This document shows, in pieces, positions 34,819-44,153 of a stretch of 64,000 nt of DNA (position 1 is the stretch's first letter; every line of letters starts with the position of its first letter). Under the pieces are notes generated by a model, which was given only the letters and a program-made list of their open reading frames with translations, did not search any database and was not told where the DNA came from. This DNA is from an uncultured Stomatobaculum sp. (GTDB taxonomy: Bacteria; Bacillota; Clostridia; Lachnospirales; Lachnospiraceae): the NCBI RefSeq assembly GCF_937924975.1, contig NZ_CALEYG010000022.1, forward strand, positions 1-64,000. The letters run 5' to 3'. A program made the translations under genes and the position numbers.

Positions 34819-35539
34819 AGTCCTCCGCCTTCCCGTCAAAATTGATCTTTCCGTCCTGAATCCGCACGACGCGCTTCGCCTGCACCGCAATCGAATTGTC
34901 GTGCGTGATCATGACGATGGTATTGCCCTCTTTGTGCAGCTCCTTGAAAAAGTCGAGAATCTGACGACTGGTCTTCGAGTCAAGCGCACCGGTCGGCTCG
35001 TCGGCGAGCAAAAGAGACGGATTTCCGGCGAGCGCTCTCGCAATCGAGACGCGTTGCTGCTGACCGCCCGAGAGCTGGTTCGGCATGTTTCGCGCCTTGT
35101 CGCCGAGCCCCACGCGCTCCAGCTGCTGCAGGGCGCGCTCTTCTCGCTTGTCGCCCGGCACATGCGCGTAGAGGAGCGGGAGCTCCACATTCTCGAGGAG
35201 GTTTAACTTGGGCAGCAGGTTGTACTGCTGAAAGATGAAGCCTATCATACGGTTCCGGATATCCGCGAGCTCGTTCTGCGTCATGTCGCCGACATCCTCC
35301 CCGCCGAGCAGGTAGGTGCCGGAAGTCGGCACATCCAGCGCGCCGATGATATTCATGAGTGTGGACTTGCCCGAGCCGGACTTGCCGACAATCGCGACAA
35401 ATTCGCCCATCCGTATCGTGAGGTTTAAGTGGTCGTTTGCGTGCACGACCTCATCGCCCATCACATAGGTCTTGCAGATGTCCTTCATCTCAATCAGAAC
35501 TTCGCCCTGGGGGATGTGGACCGTCTTAATTCTGCCCAT
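34802..35539 (-). CDS. MacB/LolD-type ABC transporter ATPase
   Basis: 245 residues from ATG 35539, overlapping the adaptor stop by 14 bases. Walker A GKSGSGKSTLMN, Q-loop FIFQQYNLLPKLN, signature LSGGQQQRVSIARAL and Walker B LLLADEPTGALD are all intact, and GALDSKTSRQ is typical of the MacB/LolD/FtsE group. It powers the permease encoded next. Upstream in-frame ATGs overlap the adaptor further and lie before the conserved fold, so they were not used. Confidence 0.95.
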   Translation of the reverse strand: MGRIKTVHIPQGEVLIEMKDICKTYVMGDEVVHANDHLNLTIRMGEFVAIVGKSGSGKSTLMNIIGALDVPTSGTYLLGGEDVGDMTQNELADIRNRMIGFIFQQYNLLPKLNLLENVELPLLYAHVPGDKREERALQQLERVGLGDKARNMPNQLSGGQQQRVSIARALAGNPSLLLADEPTGALDSKTSRQILDFFKELHKEGNTIVMITHDNSIAVQAKRVVRIQDGKINFDGKAEDYAAII

Positions 35540-37292
35540 TCGCGTCACCGCCCTGCGCTTCGCCGCCTGCCGTGTCGCCGTTCGCTTCACCGCCGCTTCC
35601 GCCGGCCTCGCCCTCCGCGCTCTGTCCGCCGTTCATGTACATACTCATGCTGTCACTCGTGTCCGGTGCCTTGGGCTGCACATAGACTTCATCGCCCGCC
35701 TTGATATTGTCCGAAGTGATCTGCACCTTGTCGCCGTTGATGAGACCGGTCTCGACCGTGACCGCGCGGAAGCCCGCCGGGACCTCGCCCTTGGCCTCGG
35801 TGACCGAGTCGTCCTTCACATAGACCTGGTTGTTCCGCATCAGCGCATCCGCCGGAATGCAGAGCGCGCCCGAAGCCGAACCGATCACAATCTTCGCGTT
35901 GATATTCATGCCCGGCAGGAGTTTCTCGGTGTTGTCGAGCGTGACCGTCACCGGATAGGTCGAGACACCGCCCTGGGAGCTGCCCTCGAGGCTGATATTC
36001 GTGACCGTGCCACCGAAGGTCTCGCCCGGAATTGCATCCGCCGTGATTTCGACGCGCTGTCCCACCTGAATTTTCGAGATATCCGTCTCGTCAATCGCCA
36101 TCTTAAATGTGTAGGCGCTCATGTCATAGATGGTCGCGAGCGTCGTCGCGGACTTCGTGCCGCTCATGCCCGCGCCGCCGAGCTTATCGCCCACCTTATA
36201 GCTCTTTGTGATGACTTCGCCGTCAATCGGGGATTTAATCGTGTAGTTGTCGAGCGTCTCCTTGGCGCTGTCCACGCCCTTCTGCGCGCCTTCGACACCG
36301 CTCTGCGCGCTGTCGACCTTGTCCGAATAGGTTTCGAGCATGTCCTTCACGGACTTCGGTGTCATCGTGAAAATCGGCGTCCCGGGCTGAATGTAATCGC
36401 CGACATGCACCAGAATCTTCACGCTGTCCGCCGCGCCCGGCAGATCCGCCGCCATATTGGTCGTGTAGTGCGCCTCAAACTTTCCCTCTTCGACGCAGCG
36501 GAAGCCGTTGATCGTCGCGCTGACCGAGGTGTTGCTCGTCAGACCGCCCGGGTTCTTCAGGGAAATTGTCACATCTTTCACAAGGCGGCCGCCCGTCAGG
36601 GTTCTCTCCTGCGCGCCGACCGCGACCACCGTGCCCTCGACCTGCTCCTGCGTGTCCGAGAGCGTCAAGGTCGCCGGGGCGCCGGCCTGAATCAGATCCG
36701 CCTCGCCCGAGAGAAACGGAATGCGCACATTCATGCTCGTTTCATCGGTCAGGTCGACGAGCGTCGCGCCGCCCGAAATTTTTTCGCCGTCCGTCACATA
36801 GACCTTGGTCACATAGCCCGCGCGGGTCGCCTTATAGACCCCGTCGCCGTACTTGCTCTGCGCGTCCTGTAAGTCCGCCGTCGCCGAGGCGAGGCTCTTC
36901 TGTGCCCGCGCGAGTGCGCTCTCCGCGCTCTTCATCTCCGAGGCCGCGAGCTTGTCATCGATCCGGTAGAGAACCTGATCCTTCGCGACATGGTCACCGA
37001 CCTCAAAATTCGCCTCGGTGATGGTGCCGCTCTGCACGAGCGCGGTGATCGAATAGGTGTCCTTTGCGGAAATGGTGCCGGTCGAGGAAATCTTCTGAGT
37101 GATGTCCTCGACGGTCGCCTTGCCGGTGTCCACCGCCATGCTTGCCGCCGCCGCTTTTTTGGCCGCCGCCATGCGGCTGTGCACAAAGGCACCACCGAGC
37201 CCGAGAACCGCGAGCGCGATGACCGCGCGCCGGATGTTCCGCTTTGCCCCTCTGCTGAGCCCTTTCTTCTTCGGCTTTACTTCTTCTGCCAC
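35526..37292 (-). CDS. MacA/HlyD-family efflux adaptor
   Basis: 588 residues. A basic cytosolic start (KKKGLSRGAKRNIRR) leads into a membrane anchor (about 20-38). Lipoyl-like and barrel-sandwich parts follow with GTITEANFEVGDHVAKDQVLY-type sequence at about 90-110, a coiled-coil hairpin (about 320-350) and the matching half YTIKSPIDGEVITKSYKVGD (355-374). The C-terminus is a glycine/glutamate-rich tail from about 545. It is longer than typical MacA because two barrel-sandwich-like segments are present (about 60-160 and 290-390). It links the permease to the outside in the SLH-adaptor-ATPase-permease operon. Confidence 0.88.
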   Translation of the reverse strand: MAEEVKPKKKGLSRGAKRNIRRAVIALAVLGLGGAFVHSRMAAAKKAAAASMAVDTGKATVEDITQKISSTGTISAKDTYSITALVQSGTITEANFEVGDHVAKDQVLYRIDDKLAASEMKSAESALARAQKSLASATADLQDAQSKYGDGVYKATRAGYVTKVYVTDGEKISGGATLVDLTDETSMNVRIPFLSGEADLIQAGAPATLTLSDTQEQVEGTVVAVGAQERTLTGGRLVKDVTISLKNPGGLTSNTSVSATINGFRCVEEGKFEAHYTTNMAADLPGAADSVKILVHVGDYIQPGTPIFTMTPKSVKDMLETYSDKVDSAQSGVEGAQKGVDSAKETLDNYTIKSPIDGEVITKSYKVGDKLGGAGMSGTKSATTLATIYDMSAYTFKMAIDETDISKIQVGQRVEITADAIPGETFGGTVTNISLEGSSQGGVSTYPVTVTLDNTEKLLPGMNINAKIVIGSASGALCIPADALMRNNQVYVKDDSVTEAKGEVPAGFRAVTVETGLINGDKVQITSDNIKAGDEVYVQPKAPDTSDSMSMYMNGGQSAEGEAGGSGGEANGDTAGGEAQGGDANGQN

Positions 37293-37310
37293 TGCCTGCC
37301 CCCTTTCCGC

Positions 37311-38429
37311 TTACGGCTCCACATAGTCCACGACGCTGAAGCTCTGGCTCGCCTCACCGTCTTCGGTCGCCGCGCCGCTTCCCGCAACCTGGTAAATCAA
37401 TACGACATGATCGCCGACCTTCACGCTGCCGTAGACCGAAAACACAAACTGCATCTCGGTCGAATTGAGCTGATAGACATTGCCGTCGTCCAGCTTGACC
37501 GCGCTCGGCGTGAGCGTGTTCGTGTTCTGATAGTAGATGGCCTCGACCACGCCGCGCGCCACGCGCTTGTCGGCGTCGGAATCGGTGTCCGCATTGTAGG
37601 CCCAGACCGTCTTGGTCTGCGAGCTGTAGTAGATGACCGCATACTGCGCGGCCGCCGCGTAGAGCGCTTCTTTCTGCACCTCTCTGCCGTTCATGAAGAT
37701 GGTCGCATCGTCCAGGCGGAAGGGGATGATGTTGTCGACCTGGGTGCGGCTCTCCGCGACCTTCGGGCCGCGCGTCGTATTGTCCGCCATCTTGAGCGCG
37801 TTCACCTCGCCGTTCGAATCGACCTCGGCATTCAAAACGCCCGCATAGACCGTGCCGCTCTTCTGCTTTGCCTTCAGGAGGTTATAAAAGAGATTCACAC
37901 AGTCCGCCTTCGTGAGTTCGGTCTGCGGGTCGCTGTAGCCGATGTTTTCGTTTAAGTCGGAATTCGCATACTGCGCCATGCGCTTGTTGAACTGATCGCC
38001 CGCAAAATCATCCGCCGTGTAACCAAGGAGCCCCAGCACGCCCTTTGCCGCCTCGTTTAAGCGCACGGGTTCGGACGGCTTAAACTTGCCGCCGAGATAG
38101 CCGGTCATCCAGCCCTGCTCCGCCGCAAGCCGAATCGAAGCCGCATATTCATCGCCCGACTTCACATCCGCGAAGACGGAGACATTGCTGGTCTTCGTGA
38201 GCACACTGCGATACGCGGAGGCTCTGACCAACATCTGCGCGAACTGTGCGCGCGTCACCTTTTCGGACATGCCGCCGGTGGTCGGCATAATGCCCGAGAG
38301 CGCTATGACCTGACGGCGATACGCAAAGTTACTGCTTGTATTTGCATAGGCGCTGAGCGGAGAGGCCACGGTGCTCACCACCGCGACCGCACTCAGTAGG
38401 CATGCAAGGGATTTTCTTCCACGAATCAT
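37311..38429 (-). CDS. S-layer homology (SLH) domain protein
   Basis: 372 residues. A Sec signal peptide (about 1-29) ends near LSAYA. SLH-type repeats cover about 35-190, with RAQFAQMLVRASAY, FADVKSGDEYAASIRLAAEQGWM and FKPSEPVRLNEAAKGVLGLLGY. SLH domains bind pyruvylated or similar secondary cell-wall polymers. The C-terminal 180 residues form a beta-rich domain not recognised. It heads the operon with the MacAB exporter genes, 18 bases upstream of the adaptor, and has a consensus promoter. It could be a carrier for the glycan made by the 9-19 kb cluster, which is inference. Confidence 0.88.
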   Translation of the reverse strand: MIRGRKSLACLLSAVAVVSTVASPLSAYANTSSNFAYRRQVIALSGIMPTTGGMSEKVTRAQFAQMLVRASAYRSVLTKTSNVSVFADVKSGDEYAASIRLAAEQGWMTGYLGGKFKPSEPVRLNEAAKGVLGLLGYTADDFAGDQFNKRMAQYANSDLNENIGYSDPQTELTKADCVNLFYNLLKAKQKSGTVYAGVLNAEVDSNGEVNALKMADNTTRGPKVAESRTQVDNIIPFRLDDATIFMNGREVQKEALYAAAAQYAVIYYSSQTKTVWAYNADTDSDADKRVARGVVEAIYYQNTNTLTPSAVKLDDGNVYQLNSTEMQFVFSVYGSVKVGDHVVLIYQVAGSGAATEDGEASQSFSVVDYVEP

Positions 38430-38545
38430 TCCGGTACCTCGCTTTGCTGTATGAATCTGTTATAACGAAGCCATTTTACCATAAATAACCGGCAACCATT
38501 ACAAACGGTCCTCGAAAGTCCGTAAACTTTTCGTGAACTCACCGC

Positions 38546-38590
38546 ACACCGTTATGCGAAATAGCTTACTATCCGCATAATACACCGTTA
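38546..38590 (-). promoter_or_regulatory. Direct repeats and palindrome around the SLH promoter start
   Basis: ACACCGTTA occurs at 38546-38554 and 38582-38590, 36 bases apart. Between them lies the imperfect palindrome GCGgATAG..CTATttCGC (38556-38576, minus strand), immediately after the -10 box, where transcription should start. The placement suits a repressor site; no regulator can be named. Confidence 0.4.
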
Positions 38591-38605
38591 CTCTATCTCT
38601 GTCAA
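38577..38605 (-). promoter_or_regulatory. SigA promoter of the SLH-MacAB operon
   Basis: TTGACA (38600-38605) and TATTAT (38577-38582) are spaced by 17 bases. The leader to the ATG is about 140 bases and contains a second extended -10-like TGGTAAAAT that might be an additional start site. Confidence 0.88.
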
Positions 38606-38618
38606 CTTACTTTCCGAC

Positions 38619-38656
38619 AAAAGAAGAGCGGCCCGCCGAAGCGATGCCGCCCTCTG
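38619..38656 (-). terminator. Probable terminator after tpiA
   Basis: AGAG(GG)CGGC and GCCGCTCT pair with inner GC-rich pairing, followed by TCTTTT on the minus strand, about 20 bases after the tpiA stop. The stem has a bulge, so it is a moderate call. Confidence 0.55.
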
Positions 38657-38676
38657 TATGAAGCCCACCAAAAGGC

Positions 38677-39429
38677 TCAGAGTGCCTTGTAGTTTACGAT
38701 TTTTCCGAATTCCGGCTTTAAGGACGCGCCGCCGATCAGGCCGCCGTCGATGTCCGGCTCCGCAAGCAGCTCCTTGCAGTTCTTCTCGTTCATCGAACCG
38801 CCGTACTGAATGCGGATTTCCTCGGCAATCGCCTCGCCGTAGAGCTCCTTCACGGTCTCGCGGATGCCGCGGCACACTTCCTCGGCCTGTGCGACGGTTG
38901 CGGTCTTACCGGTGCCGATCGCCCAAATCGGCTCATAGGCAATCGTGACTTTCGCCGCATCCGAAGCGCTGACGCCCTGAAACGCGAGCTTTAACTGCAT
39001 CCGGATGAAGTCCATCGTGACGCCCGCCTCGCGCTGCGCAAGGCTCTCGCCGCAGCAGAGAATCGGTTTAAACTGGTGCTCGAGAAGCTTTAAGAGTTTC
39101 TTGTTGATGATCTCATCGGTCTCATGGAAATACTCTCTCCGCTCGGAGTGGCCGATGATCACATACTCGACGCCCGCGTCCTTTAACATCGCCGGGGAAG
39201 TCTCACCGGTGAAGGCGCCCTTCTCCTCGAAGTAGACATTCTCCGCGCCGAGATGCACGGCCGTGCCCGCAATCACTTCCTTGACCGGGAAGATATCGAT
39301 AAACGGCACGCAGTAAACTACGTCGACCTCCGGGTTCTTGACGAGCGGCGCCAGCGTGGTCGCCAGTGCCTTCGCCTCGGTCGGCGTCATGTTCATCTTC
39401 CAGTTGCCCGCAATAATCTTTCTTCTCAT
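38677..39429 (-). CDS. tpiA: Triosephosphate isomerase
   Basis: 250 residues, normal length. It interconverts dihydroxyacetone phosphate and glyceraldehyde 3-phosphate. AGNWKMN carries the catalytic lysine near residue 12, IIGHSERR the histidine near 95, and [14 protein letters not shown] the catalytic glutamate near 167 with loop 6. SD AAGGAGC precedes the ATG. It follows pgk by 11 bases, so the two are co-transcribed. Confidence 0.98.
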   Translation of the reverse strand: MRRKIIAGNWKMNMTPTEAKALATTLAPLVKNPEVDVVYCVPFIDIFPVKEVIAGTAVHLGAENVYFEEKGAFTGETSPAMLKDAGVEYVIIGHSERREYFHETDEIINKKLLKLLEHQFKPILCCGESLAQREAGVTMDFIRMQLKLAFQGVSASDAAKVTIAYEPIWAIGTGKTATVAQAEEVCRGIRETVKELYGEAIAEEIRIQYGGSMNEKNCKELLAEPDIDGGLIGGASLKPEFGKIVNYKAL

Positions 39430-39440
39430 CTCTCGCTCCT

Positions 39441-40658
39441 TCAGTCCTTGTTATCCGCCGCCGCAACACCCGGGAGCTCCTTGCCCTCGAGGAACTCGAG
39501 CGAAGCGCCGCCGCCGGTCGAGATGTGCGTCATGCGATCCGCGAAGCCGAGGCGCTTCACCGCGTTCACGGAGTCGCCGCCGCCGACCACAGTCGTCGCA
39601 TCTTTCAGCTCTGCGACTGCCTTGCAGATTGCCAGCGTGCCCGCCGCAAACGCCTCAAACTCGAAGACGCCCATCGGGCCGTTCCAGACCACGGTCTTTG
39701 CGCCCTGCAGCGCCTCGGTGAAGCGCGCAATGCTCTTCGGTCCGATGTCGAGGCCCATGTAGCCCTCCGGAATCTCATCGACCACCTTGTGCGGTGCATC
39801 GGCCGCAAACTTCTCCGCCGCAACATGGTCCACCGGGAGTAAAAGCTTCACGCCCTTCTCCTCCGCCTTCTTCAGCATGTCGAGGCAGTACGAGAGCTTA
39901 TCCTCCTCGCAGAGCGAGTTGCCGATGCTCTGTCCCTCTGCCTTTAAGAAGGTATACGCCATGCCGCCGCCGATGATCAGCGTATCCACCTTGTCGAGCA
40001 GGTTGTTAATGACATTCAGCTTATCCGAGACCTTTGCGCCGCCGAGAATCGCGACAAAGGGGCGCACCGGGTTCTCGACCGCCTGGCCGAGGAAGCGGAT
40101 CTCCTTCTCCATGAGGTAGCCGACCACATTCTCCTTGCAGTGCTTCGTGACGCCGACATTCGAGCAGTGCGCGCGGTGCGCGGTGCCGAACGCGTCATCG
40201 ACAAAAATGCCGTTGTCGCAGAGCGCCGCGAGCTCTTCCGCGTACTTCTCGGCCGCCTCGTCCTTGCCGTACTTGGTCTCCTCGCCGCGGTAGCGCGTAT
40301 TCTCAAGGAGCAGCACCTCGCCGTCCTTTAAGTCCGCAGCCGCTTTCCGGGTCTCTTCGCCGGTCACCTGCGGGTCCGAGATAAACTTGACCGGAACACC
40401 GAGGCGCTCGGAAAGTGCCGGTGCGACCGGAGCGAGACTCATCTCCGGCAGCGGCTCACCCTTCGGCTTGCCGAGGTGGGAGCAGAGAATCACCTTTGCG
40501 CCCTGGTCGAGGAGCTTCTTGATGGTCGGCAGCGCGCCGTCGATGCGGTTATAGTTCTGAATCACGCCGTCCTTCAGCGGAACGTTGAAGTCGCAGCGCA
40601 CCAGTACCTTTTTGCCCTTTAAGTCTTTGAGATCGTCTACGGTCTTCTTGTTTAACAT
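39441..40658 (-). CDS. pgk: Phosphoglycerate kinase
   Basis: 405 residues. It transfers phosphate from 1,3-bisphosphoglycerate to ADP. The N-terminal substrate site has [14 protein letters not shown] near residue 20 and [10 protein letters not shown] near 60; the C-terminal nucleotide site has [10 protein letters not shown] and [20 protein letters not shown] precedes the ATG. A strong terminator lies between gap and pgk and no separate promoter fits in the 82-base gap, so expression probably depends on partial readthrough from gap. Confidence 0.98.
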   Translation of the reverse strand: MLNKKTVDDLKDLKGKKVLVRCDFNVPLKDGVIQNYNRIDGALPTIKKLLDQGAKVILCSHLGKPKGEPLPEMSLAPVAPALSERLGVPVKFISDPQVTGEETRKAAADLKDGEVLLLENTRYRGEETKYGKDEAAEKYAEELAALCDNGIFVDDAFGTAHRAHCSNVGVTKHCKENVVGYLMEKEIRFLGQAVENPVRPFVAILGGAKVSDKLNVINNLLDKVDTLIIGGGMAYTFLKAEGQSIGNSLCEEDKLSYCLDMLKKAEEKGVKLLLPVDHVAAEKFAADAPHKVVDEIPEGYMGLDIGPKSIARFTEALQGAKTVVWNGPMGVFEFEAFAAGTLAICKAVAELKDATTVVGGGDSVNAVKRLGFADRMTHISTGGGASLEFLEGKELPGVAAADNKD

Positions 40659-40680
40659 GCTTGTCCTCCGTCTTTGTCAT

Positions 40681-40714
40681 AAAAAAGCGGGCCCGGTCCA
40701 AAGACCGGACCCGC
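40681..40714 (-). terminator. Intrinsic terminator between gap and pgk
   Basis: GCGGGTCCGGTC and GACCGGGCCCGC pair around TTTG and are followed by six T residues on the minus strand, 26 bases after the gap stop codon. It lies only 22 bases before pgk, so it may set the ratio of gap to pgk-tpiA expression. Confidence 0.92.
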
Positions 40715-40740
40715 GAGAGTCGCCTTGCAAAAGCAGATGC

Positions 40741-41766
40741 TTACAGCTCTGCGAAGTACTTGATCGTGCGAACCATCTGGCTCGTGTAGGAGTTCTCGTT
40801 GTCGTACCAGGAGACCACCTGCACCTGATAGCAGCCGTCCGCGATCTTGCTGACCATGGTCTGGGTCGCATCGAAGAGGGAGCCGTAGCGCATGCCGATC
40901 ACATCGGAGGAGACAATCTCGTCCGTGTTGTAGCCGAAGGACTCGTTTGCCGCTGCCTTCATCGCTGCGTTAATCTCTTCCTTCGTGACCTCATCCTTCG
41001 CGACAACCGCGACCAGGATGGTCGTGGAACCGGTCGTGACCGGGACACGCTGTGCGGAACCGATGAGCTTGCCGTTCAGCTCCGGGATGACCAGGCCGAT
41101 CGCCTTCGCGGCACCGGTGGAGTTCGGGACAATGTTCGCAGCGCCGGCTCTCGATCTTCTGAGATCGCCCTTTCTCTGCGGGCCGTCGAGAATCATCTGA
41201 TCGCCGGTATAAGCGTGAATGGTGCTCATGATGCCGGACTGAATCGGCGCGTAGTCGTTCAGTGCCTTTGCCATCGGTGCGAGGCAGTTCGTCGTGCAGG
41301 AAGCTGCGGAAATAATCTTGTCTTCCTTGGTCAGCGTCTTCTCGTTGACGTTGAACACGATGGTCGGCAGATCGTTGCCTGCCGGTGCCGAGATGACAAC
41401 CTTCTTTGCGCCTGCCTCGAGGTGAGCCGAAGCCTTCTCCTTCGAGGTATAGAAACCGGTGCACTCCAGGACAACATCGACATCCAGAGCCTTCCACGGA
41501 AGGTTCTTTGCGTCCGCTTCCTTGTAAATCGTAATCTTCTTGCCGTCGACGGTGATGGAATCCTCACCTGCCTCGACCGTGTGCTTGCCCTCGCCGATCT
41601 TGCCGAGGAAGCTACCCTGCGAAGTGTCGTACTTCAGAAGATGTGCGAGCATCTCCGGCTTCGTGAGGTCGTTGATCGCAACGACTTCATAGCCCTCGGT
41701 CTCAAACATCTGACGGAACGCAAGACGTCCGATGCGTCCAAATCCGTTAATCGCAACTTTAACCAT
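40741..41766 (-). CDS. gap: Glyceraldehyde-3-phosphate dehydrogenase, type I
   Basis: 341 residues. The NAD-binding start is [16 protein letters not shown]; the active site is [12 protein letters not shown] with the catalytic cysteine near 157; the histidine is in HAYTGDQMI. It oxidises glyceraldehyde 3-phosphate to 1,3-bisphosphoglycerate with NAD. SD GGAGGAG precedes the ATG. It has its own promoter and terminator upstream of pgk-tpiA, together forming a lower-glycolysis block. Confidence 0.98.
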   Translation of the reverse strand: MVKVAINGFGRIGRLAFRQMFETEGYEVVAINDLTKPEMLAHLLKYDTSQGSFLGKIGEGKHTVEAGEDSITVDGKKITIYKEADAKNLPWKALDVDVVLECTGFYTSKEKASAHLEAGAKKVVISAPAGNDLPTIVFNVNEKTLTKEDKIISAASCTTNCLAPMAKALNDYAPIQSGIMSTIHAYTGDQMILDGPQRKGDLRRSRAGAANIVPNSTGAAKAIGLVIPELNGKLIGSAQRVPVTTGSTTILVAVVAKDEVTKEEINAAMKAAANESFGYNTDEIVSSDVIGMRYGSLFDATQTMVSKIADGCYQVQVVSWYDNENSYTSQMVRTIKYFAEL

Positions 41767-41816
41767 GGCTTTTCTCCTCCTGTATCTGCTGCGGAAATGA
41801 ATTATCTTTCTATTTC

Positions 41817-41845
41817 ATTCTAACCGTGTGCCTGCAAAAATGCAA
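41817..41845 (-). promoter_or_regulatory. SigA promoter of gap
   Basis: TTGCAT (41840-41845) and TAGAAT (41817-41822) are spaced by 17 bases on the minus strand, about 50 bases before the gap ATG. A weak A/T-rich hairpin just upstream may end the preceding operon. Confidence 0.8.
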
Positions 41846-41865
41846 GAAAGGAAATCTCGCTTTCT

Positions 41866-44133
41866 TTAACTGTGCATCCACCAGTCCTGGCTGCTCACAT
41901 AGTTATAATAGCGCTGAATCGGCGTGATTCTGCCGTTTCGGATTTCAAAGATTTCCCAGACTACGCCCGGCCGGTTGGTCGGCACATGGTAGGTCGCCGC
42001 GAGGCCCTGATCTGTGTAGACCTGCACGGTCGCGCCCGAGTTCGAAAGTTCATAGCTCTGCGTATTTTCCCGCACGCCGTTCGTGAAATCAAAGACACAG
42101 TACTTGTAGTAGTCCTGCGCGGAGAACTGCTTGATGGTCACGGTCTCCGGCCCGTAGGAACTCGTGTCGTCGACATCGAGGTCGTTGCCGAACGCGTCCT
42201 CCTTGCTGCCGAACCAGACATGCGAGGTCTCGGTGCCGCGCTGCGTAAAGAGGTGAGAGTCAAGATCCGATGGCACCGCGCCCCAGGTCAGGACAATCGA
42301 CACCTGTCCCGAACCGACCGTCGGCGCCGCAAAGAACTCCCGCTCGGTCTCGCCGTTTTGCCGCGCGACCAGCGTGTCGTAGACCGTCTCGTAGCCGCTC
42401 GCAATCAGCTCGACCGTGTAGACGCCCGGCTTCAGCTGTACATCCGCCTCGCCGGACTCATCGGCCTTTGCGGTCGCGACAATGGTACCCGTGCGGTTAT
42501 TGATGCCTTCGCGCAGATTGATCGCCGAGGCGATGACGGTCTGCATGCCGCTCCGGCTCTCGTTGTAGTGGAGCGCATCGCCGAGTTTCAGGCGGTAGTC
42601 GATGGTCGCGCCGCCGCGCTCGAAGAGGTATACCGGTGTCTGGTAGGCGACCAGCTGGTCGCTCTCGACACCGATGCCGTAAATTTCGCAGGCCTGATAG
42701 GGCTGCTTTGCAATTTGCAGCATGTACTGTCTCGCCTCGCTCGGCACATAAATCTGGTACTTGCCGTCCGCATCGGTCTGACTCTCGTAGAGCAGCTTGC
42801 CGTCCTCGTTCCGGTAAAGCCGGACCGCCGCCGCGCCTATGCCGTTGCCCTGCTCGTCGTAGGCATAGCCGCTGATACTCGTCAGGTTCTGCGCGTTCAT
42901 CACGGTCTCATAGGTGTTGTACGCGGCATTCAACATAATCGATTCCCGCTCGTCGAAGGCGCGCCGCATATCGGCACTCTCATTCTGGTAGAGAAAAATC
43001 GTGTTGGCGGGCCAGGACTTCCGGAGCCGCTCAGCCTCCGTCGCATTGGCCGCACAGTTCCACTTGAAGCCGCCGTCCCGGACTTCTCTCCAGGTGAGCA
43101 GCGTGTCACTGCCGAAGAGGAAGCGCTGTCCCGGCTTCTCCGGCACCGCATAGCCCGCGACATAGTTGTCAATGTCGTACTGATAGACAAAGCGCGGCAT
43201 GCGGTTCGCGTCGTAGTAGTACTCCGTGACCTGCAAACTCCCGCTGACCAGGTATTCGATTGCGACAATCTTGTTCGCGACACCGTCGTTCGGGTTGATG
43301 TAGATGACATAGTCAATCCGGTTTCCGGTCGCCGCGTTGATGAGCTGCTTTTGCTCGAGGCGGCAAAGGTTCTTGTTCACATAGCCCGGGCGGTTCTCAT
43401 AGCCCTCGAGCGTGTAAAAGACATCCGAATTCCAGCTCTCGCCCGGATTTCTGGTGCCGACCGCGTGGTTGACCGCCGACAGGTCAATGCGCTGGGCAGC
43501 CGCCGCCGTGCTGTTTAGCTCTGCGATTTTTCGCTGCAGGGTGCCGAGCTCGGTATTCTCGGCTGCAAGCACCAGCTTCTCCTCGCGCTTTGCGCCCTCG
43601 CTCCCGCTCTTCGCACTGCTCTCCGCGCTCTCCCTGTCTGCGCCGCTCTCGCCGCTTTCCGCTGTGGCCGCCTTGCCGCTCTCCTGTGTGTCCCGCTTCG
43701 CAAACGGGTCGTTTTGCTTGATTGAACCGCCTCCGGGCCCGAGCCCCGAGCCGATTCGGATGCCGAGAACCACGCCGAGCCCGGCGAGCAGCAGAAAGAG
43801 GGGAATCAGAAGAAGTCCCTTTTTCGACTTCCCGCCCTCTGTCTTCTTTTCTTCCGGCGGCGTTGACGCGGACGGCTTGGGCTGTTCCGCCTTTTTTTGT
43901 TCCGTCTTTTTGGGTTCCGTCTCTTTCCGCTCTGTCAGTTTCTTCTCCGCGCCTTCCGCTGTCGTTGCCTCCGCTTCCGCTCTCGCAGTTGCCGCAGTAT
44001 CCGTCTGCGCTGTCGCTGTCGCCGCTTTGGCCCCGGTCTCCTCTGTTTTTTCGGACGACTCGACTTTCATGCCGCAGCTCGTACAAAATTTTGCCCCCGG
44101 CTTTAACTTGCTCCCGCAATACCTGCAATACAT
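41866..44133 (-). CDS. Zinc-ribbon membrane protein with extracellular Ig-like and YfaP-type domains
   Basis: 755 residues. The zinc ribbon (CRYCG and CTSCG, residues 3-18) is cytosolic. An alanine/glutamate/lysine-rich linker (25-105) and one membrane helix (about 106-128) follow, so the rest lies outside. The outer part has a first domain of unknown type (about 190-440), a carboxypeptidase-regulatory-like fold with ISGYAYDEQGNGIG and TDADGKYQIYVPS (about 445-530), a second such repeat ending in KPGVYTVELIASGYE, and a C-terminal YfaP/DUF2135-like domain with LTWGAVPSDLDSHLF and HVWFGSKED. The last gene of the zinc-ribbon operon. Adhesion or sensing at the surface is a guess. Confidence 0.85.
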   Translation of the reverse strand: MYCRYCGSKLKPGAKFCTSCGMKVESSEKTEETGAKAATATAQTDTAATARAEAEATTAEGAEKKLTERKETEPKKTEQKKAEQPKPSASTPPEEKKTEGGKSKKGLLLIPLFLLLAGLGVVLGIRIGSGLGPGGGSIKQNDPFAKRDTQESGKAATAESGESGADRESAESSAKSGSEGAKREEKLVLAAENTELGTLQRKIAELNSTAAAAQRIDLSAVNHAVGTRNPGESWNSDVFYTLEGYENRPGYVNKNLCRLEQKQLINAATGNRIDYVIYINPNDGVANKIVAIEYLVSGSLQVTEYYYDANRMPRFVYQYDIDNYVAGYAVPEKPGQRFLFGSDTLLTWREVRDGGFKWNCAANATEAERLRKSWPANTIFLYQNESADMRRAFDERESIMLNAAYNTYETVMNAQNLTSISGYAYDEQGNGIGAAAVRLYRNEDGKLLYESQTDADGKYQIYVPSEARQYMLQIAKQPYQACEIYGIGVESDQLVAYQTPVYLFERGGATIDYRLKLGDALHYNESRSGMQTVIASAINLREGINNRTGTIVATAKADESGEADVQLKPGVYTVELIASGYETVYDTLVARQNGETEREFFAAPTVGSGQVSIVLTWGAVPSDLDSHLFTQRGTETSHVWFGSKEDAFGNDLDVDDTSSYGPETVTIKQFSAQDYYKYCVFDFTNGVRENTQSYELSNSGATVQVYTDQGLAATYHVPTNRPGVVWEIFEIRNGRITPIQRYYNYVSSQDWWMHS

Positions 44134-44153
44134 CTCTTTTCCCCCGCTTTTCT

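Noticed and set aside
41872..43518. 548-residue plus-strand open frame
   Set aside because: Exactly antisense to the YfaP-type protein gene, with arginine/valine-rich shadow composition and no SD or motif.
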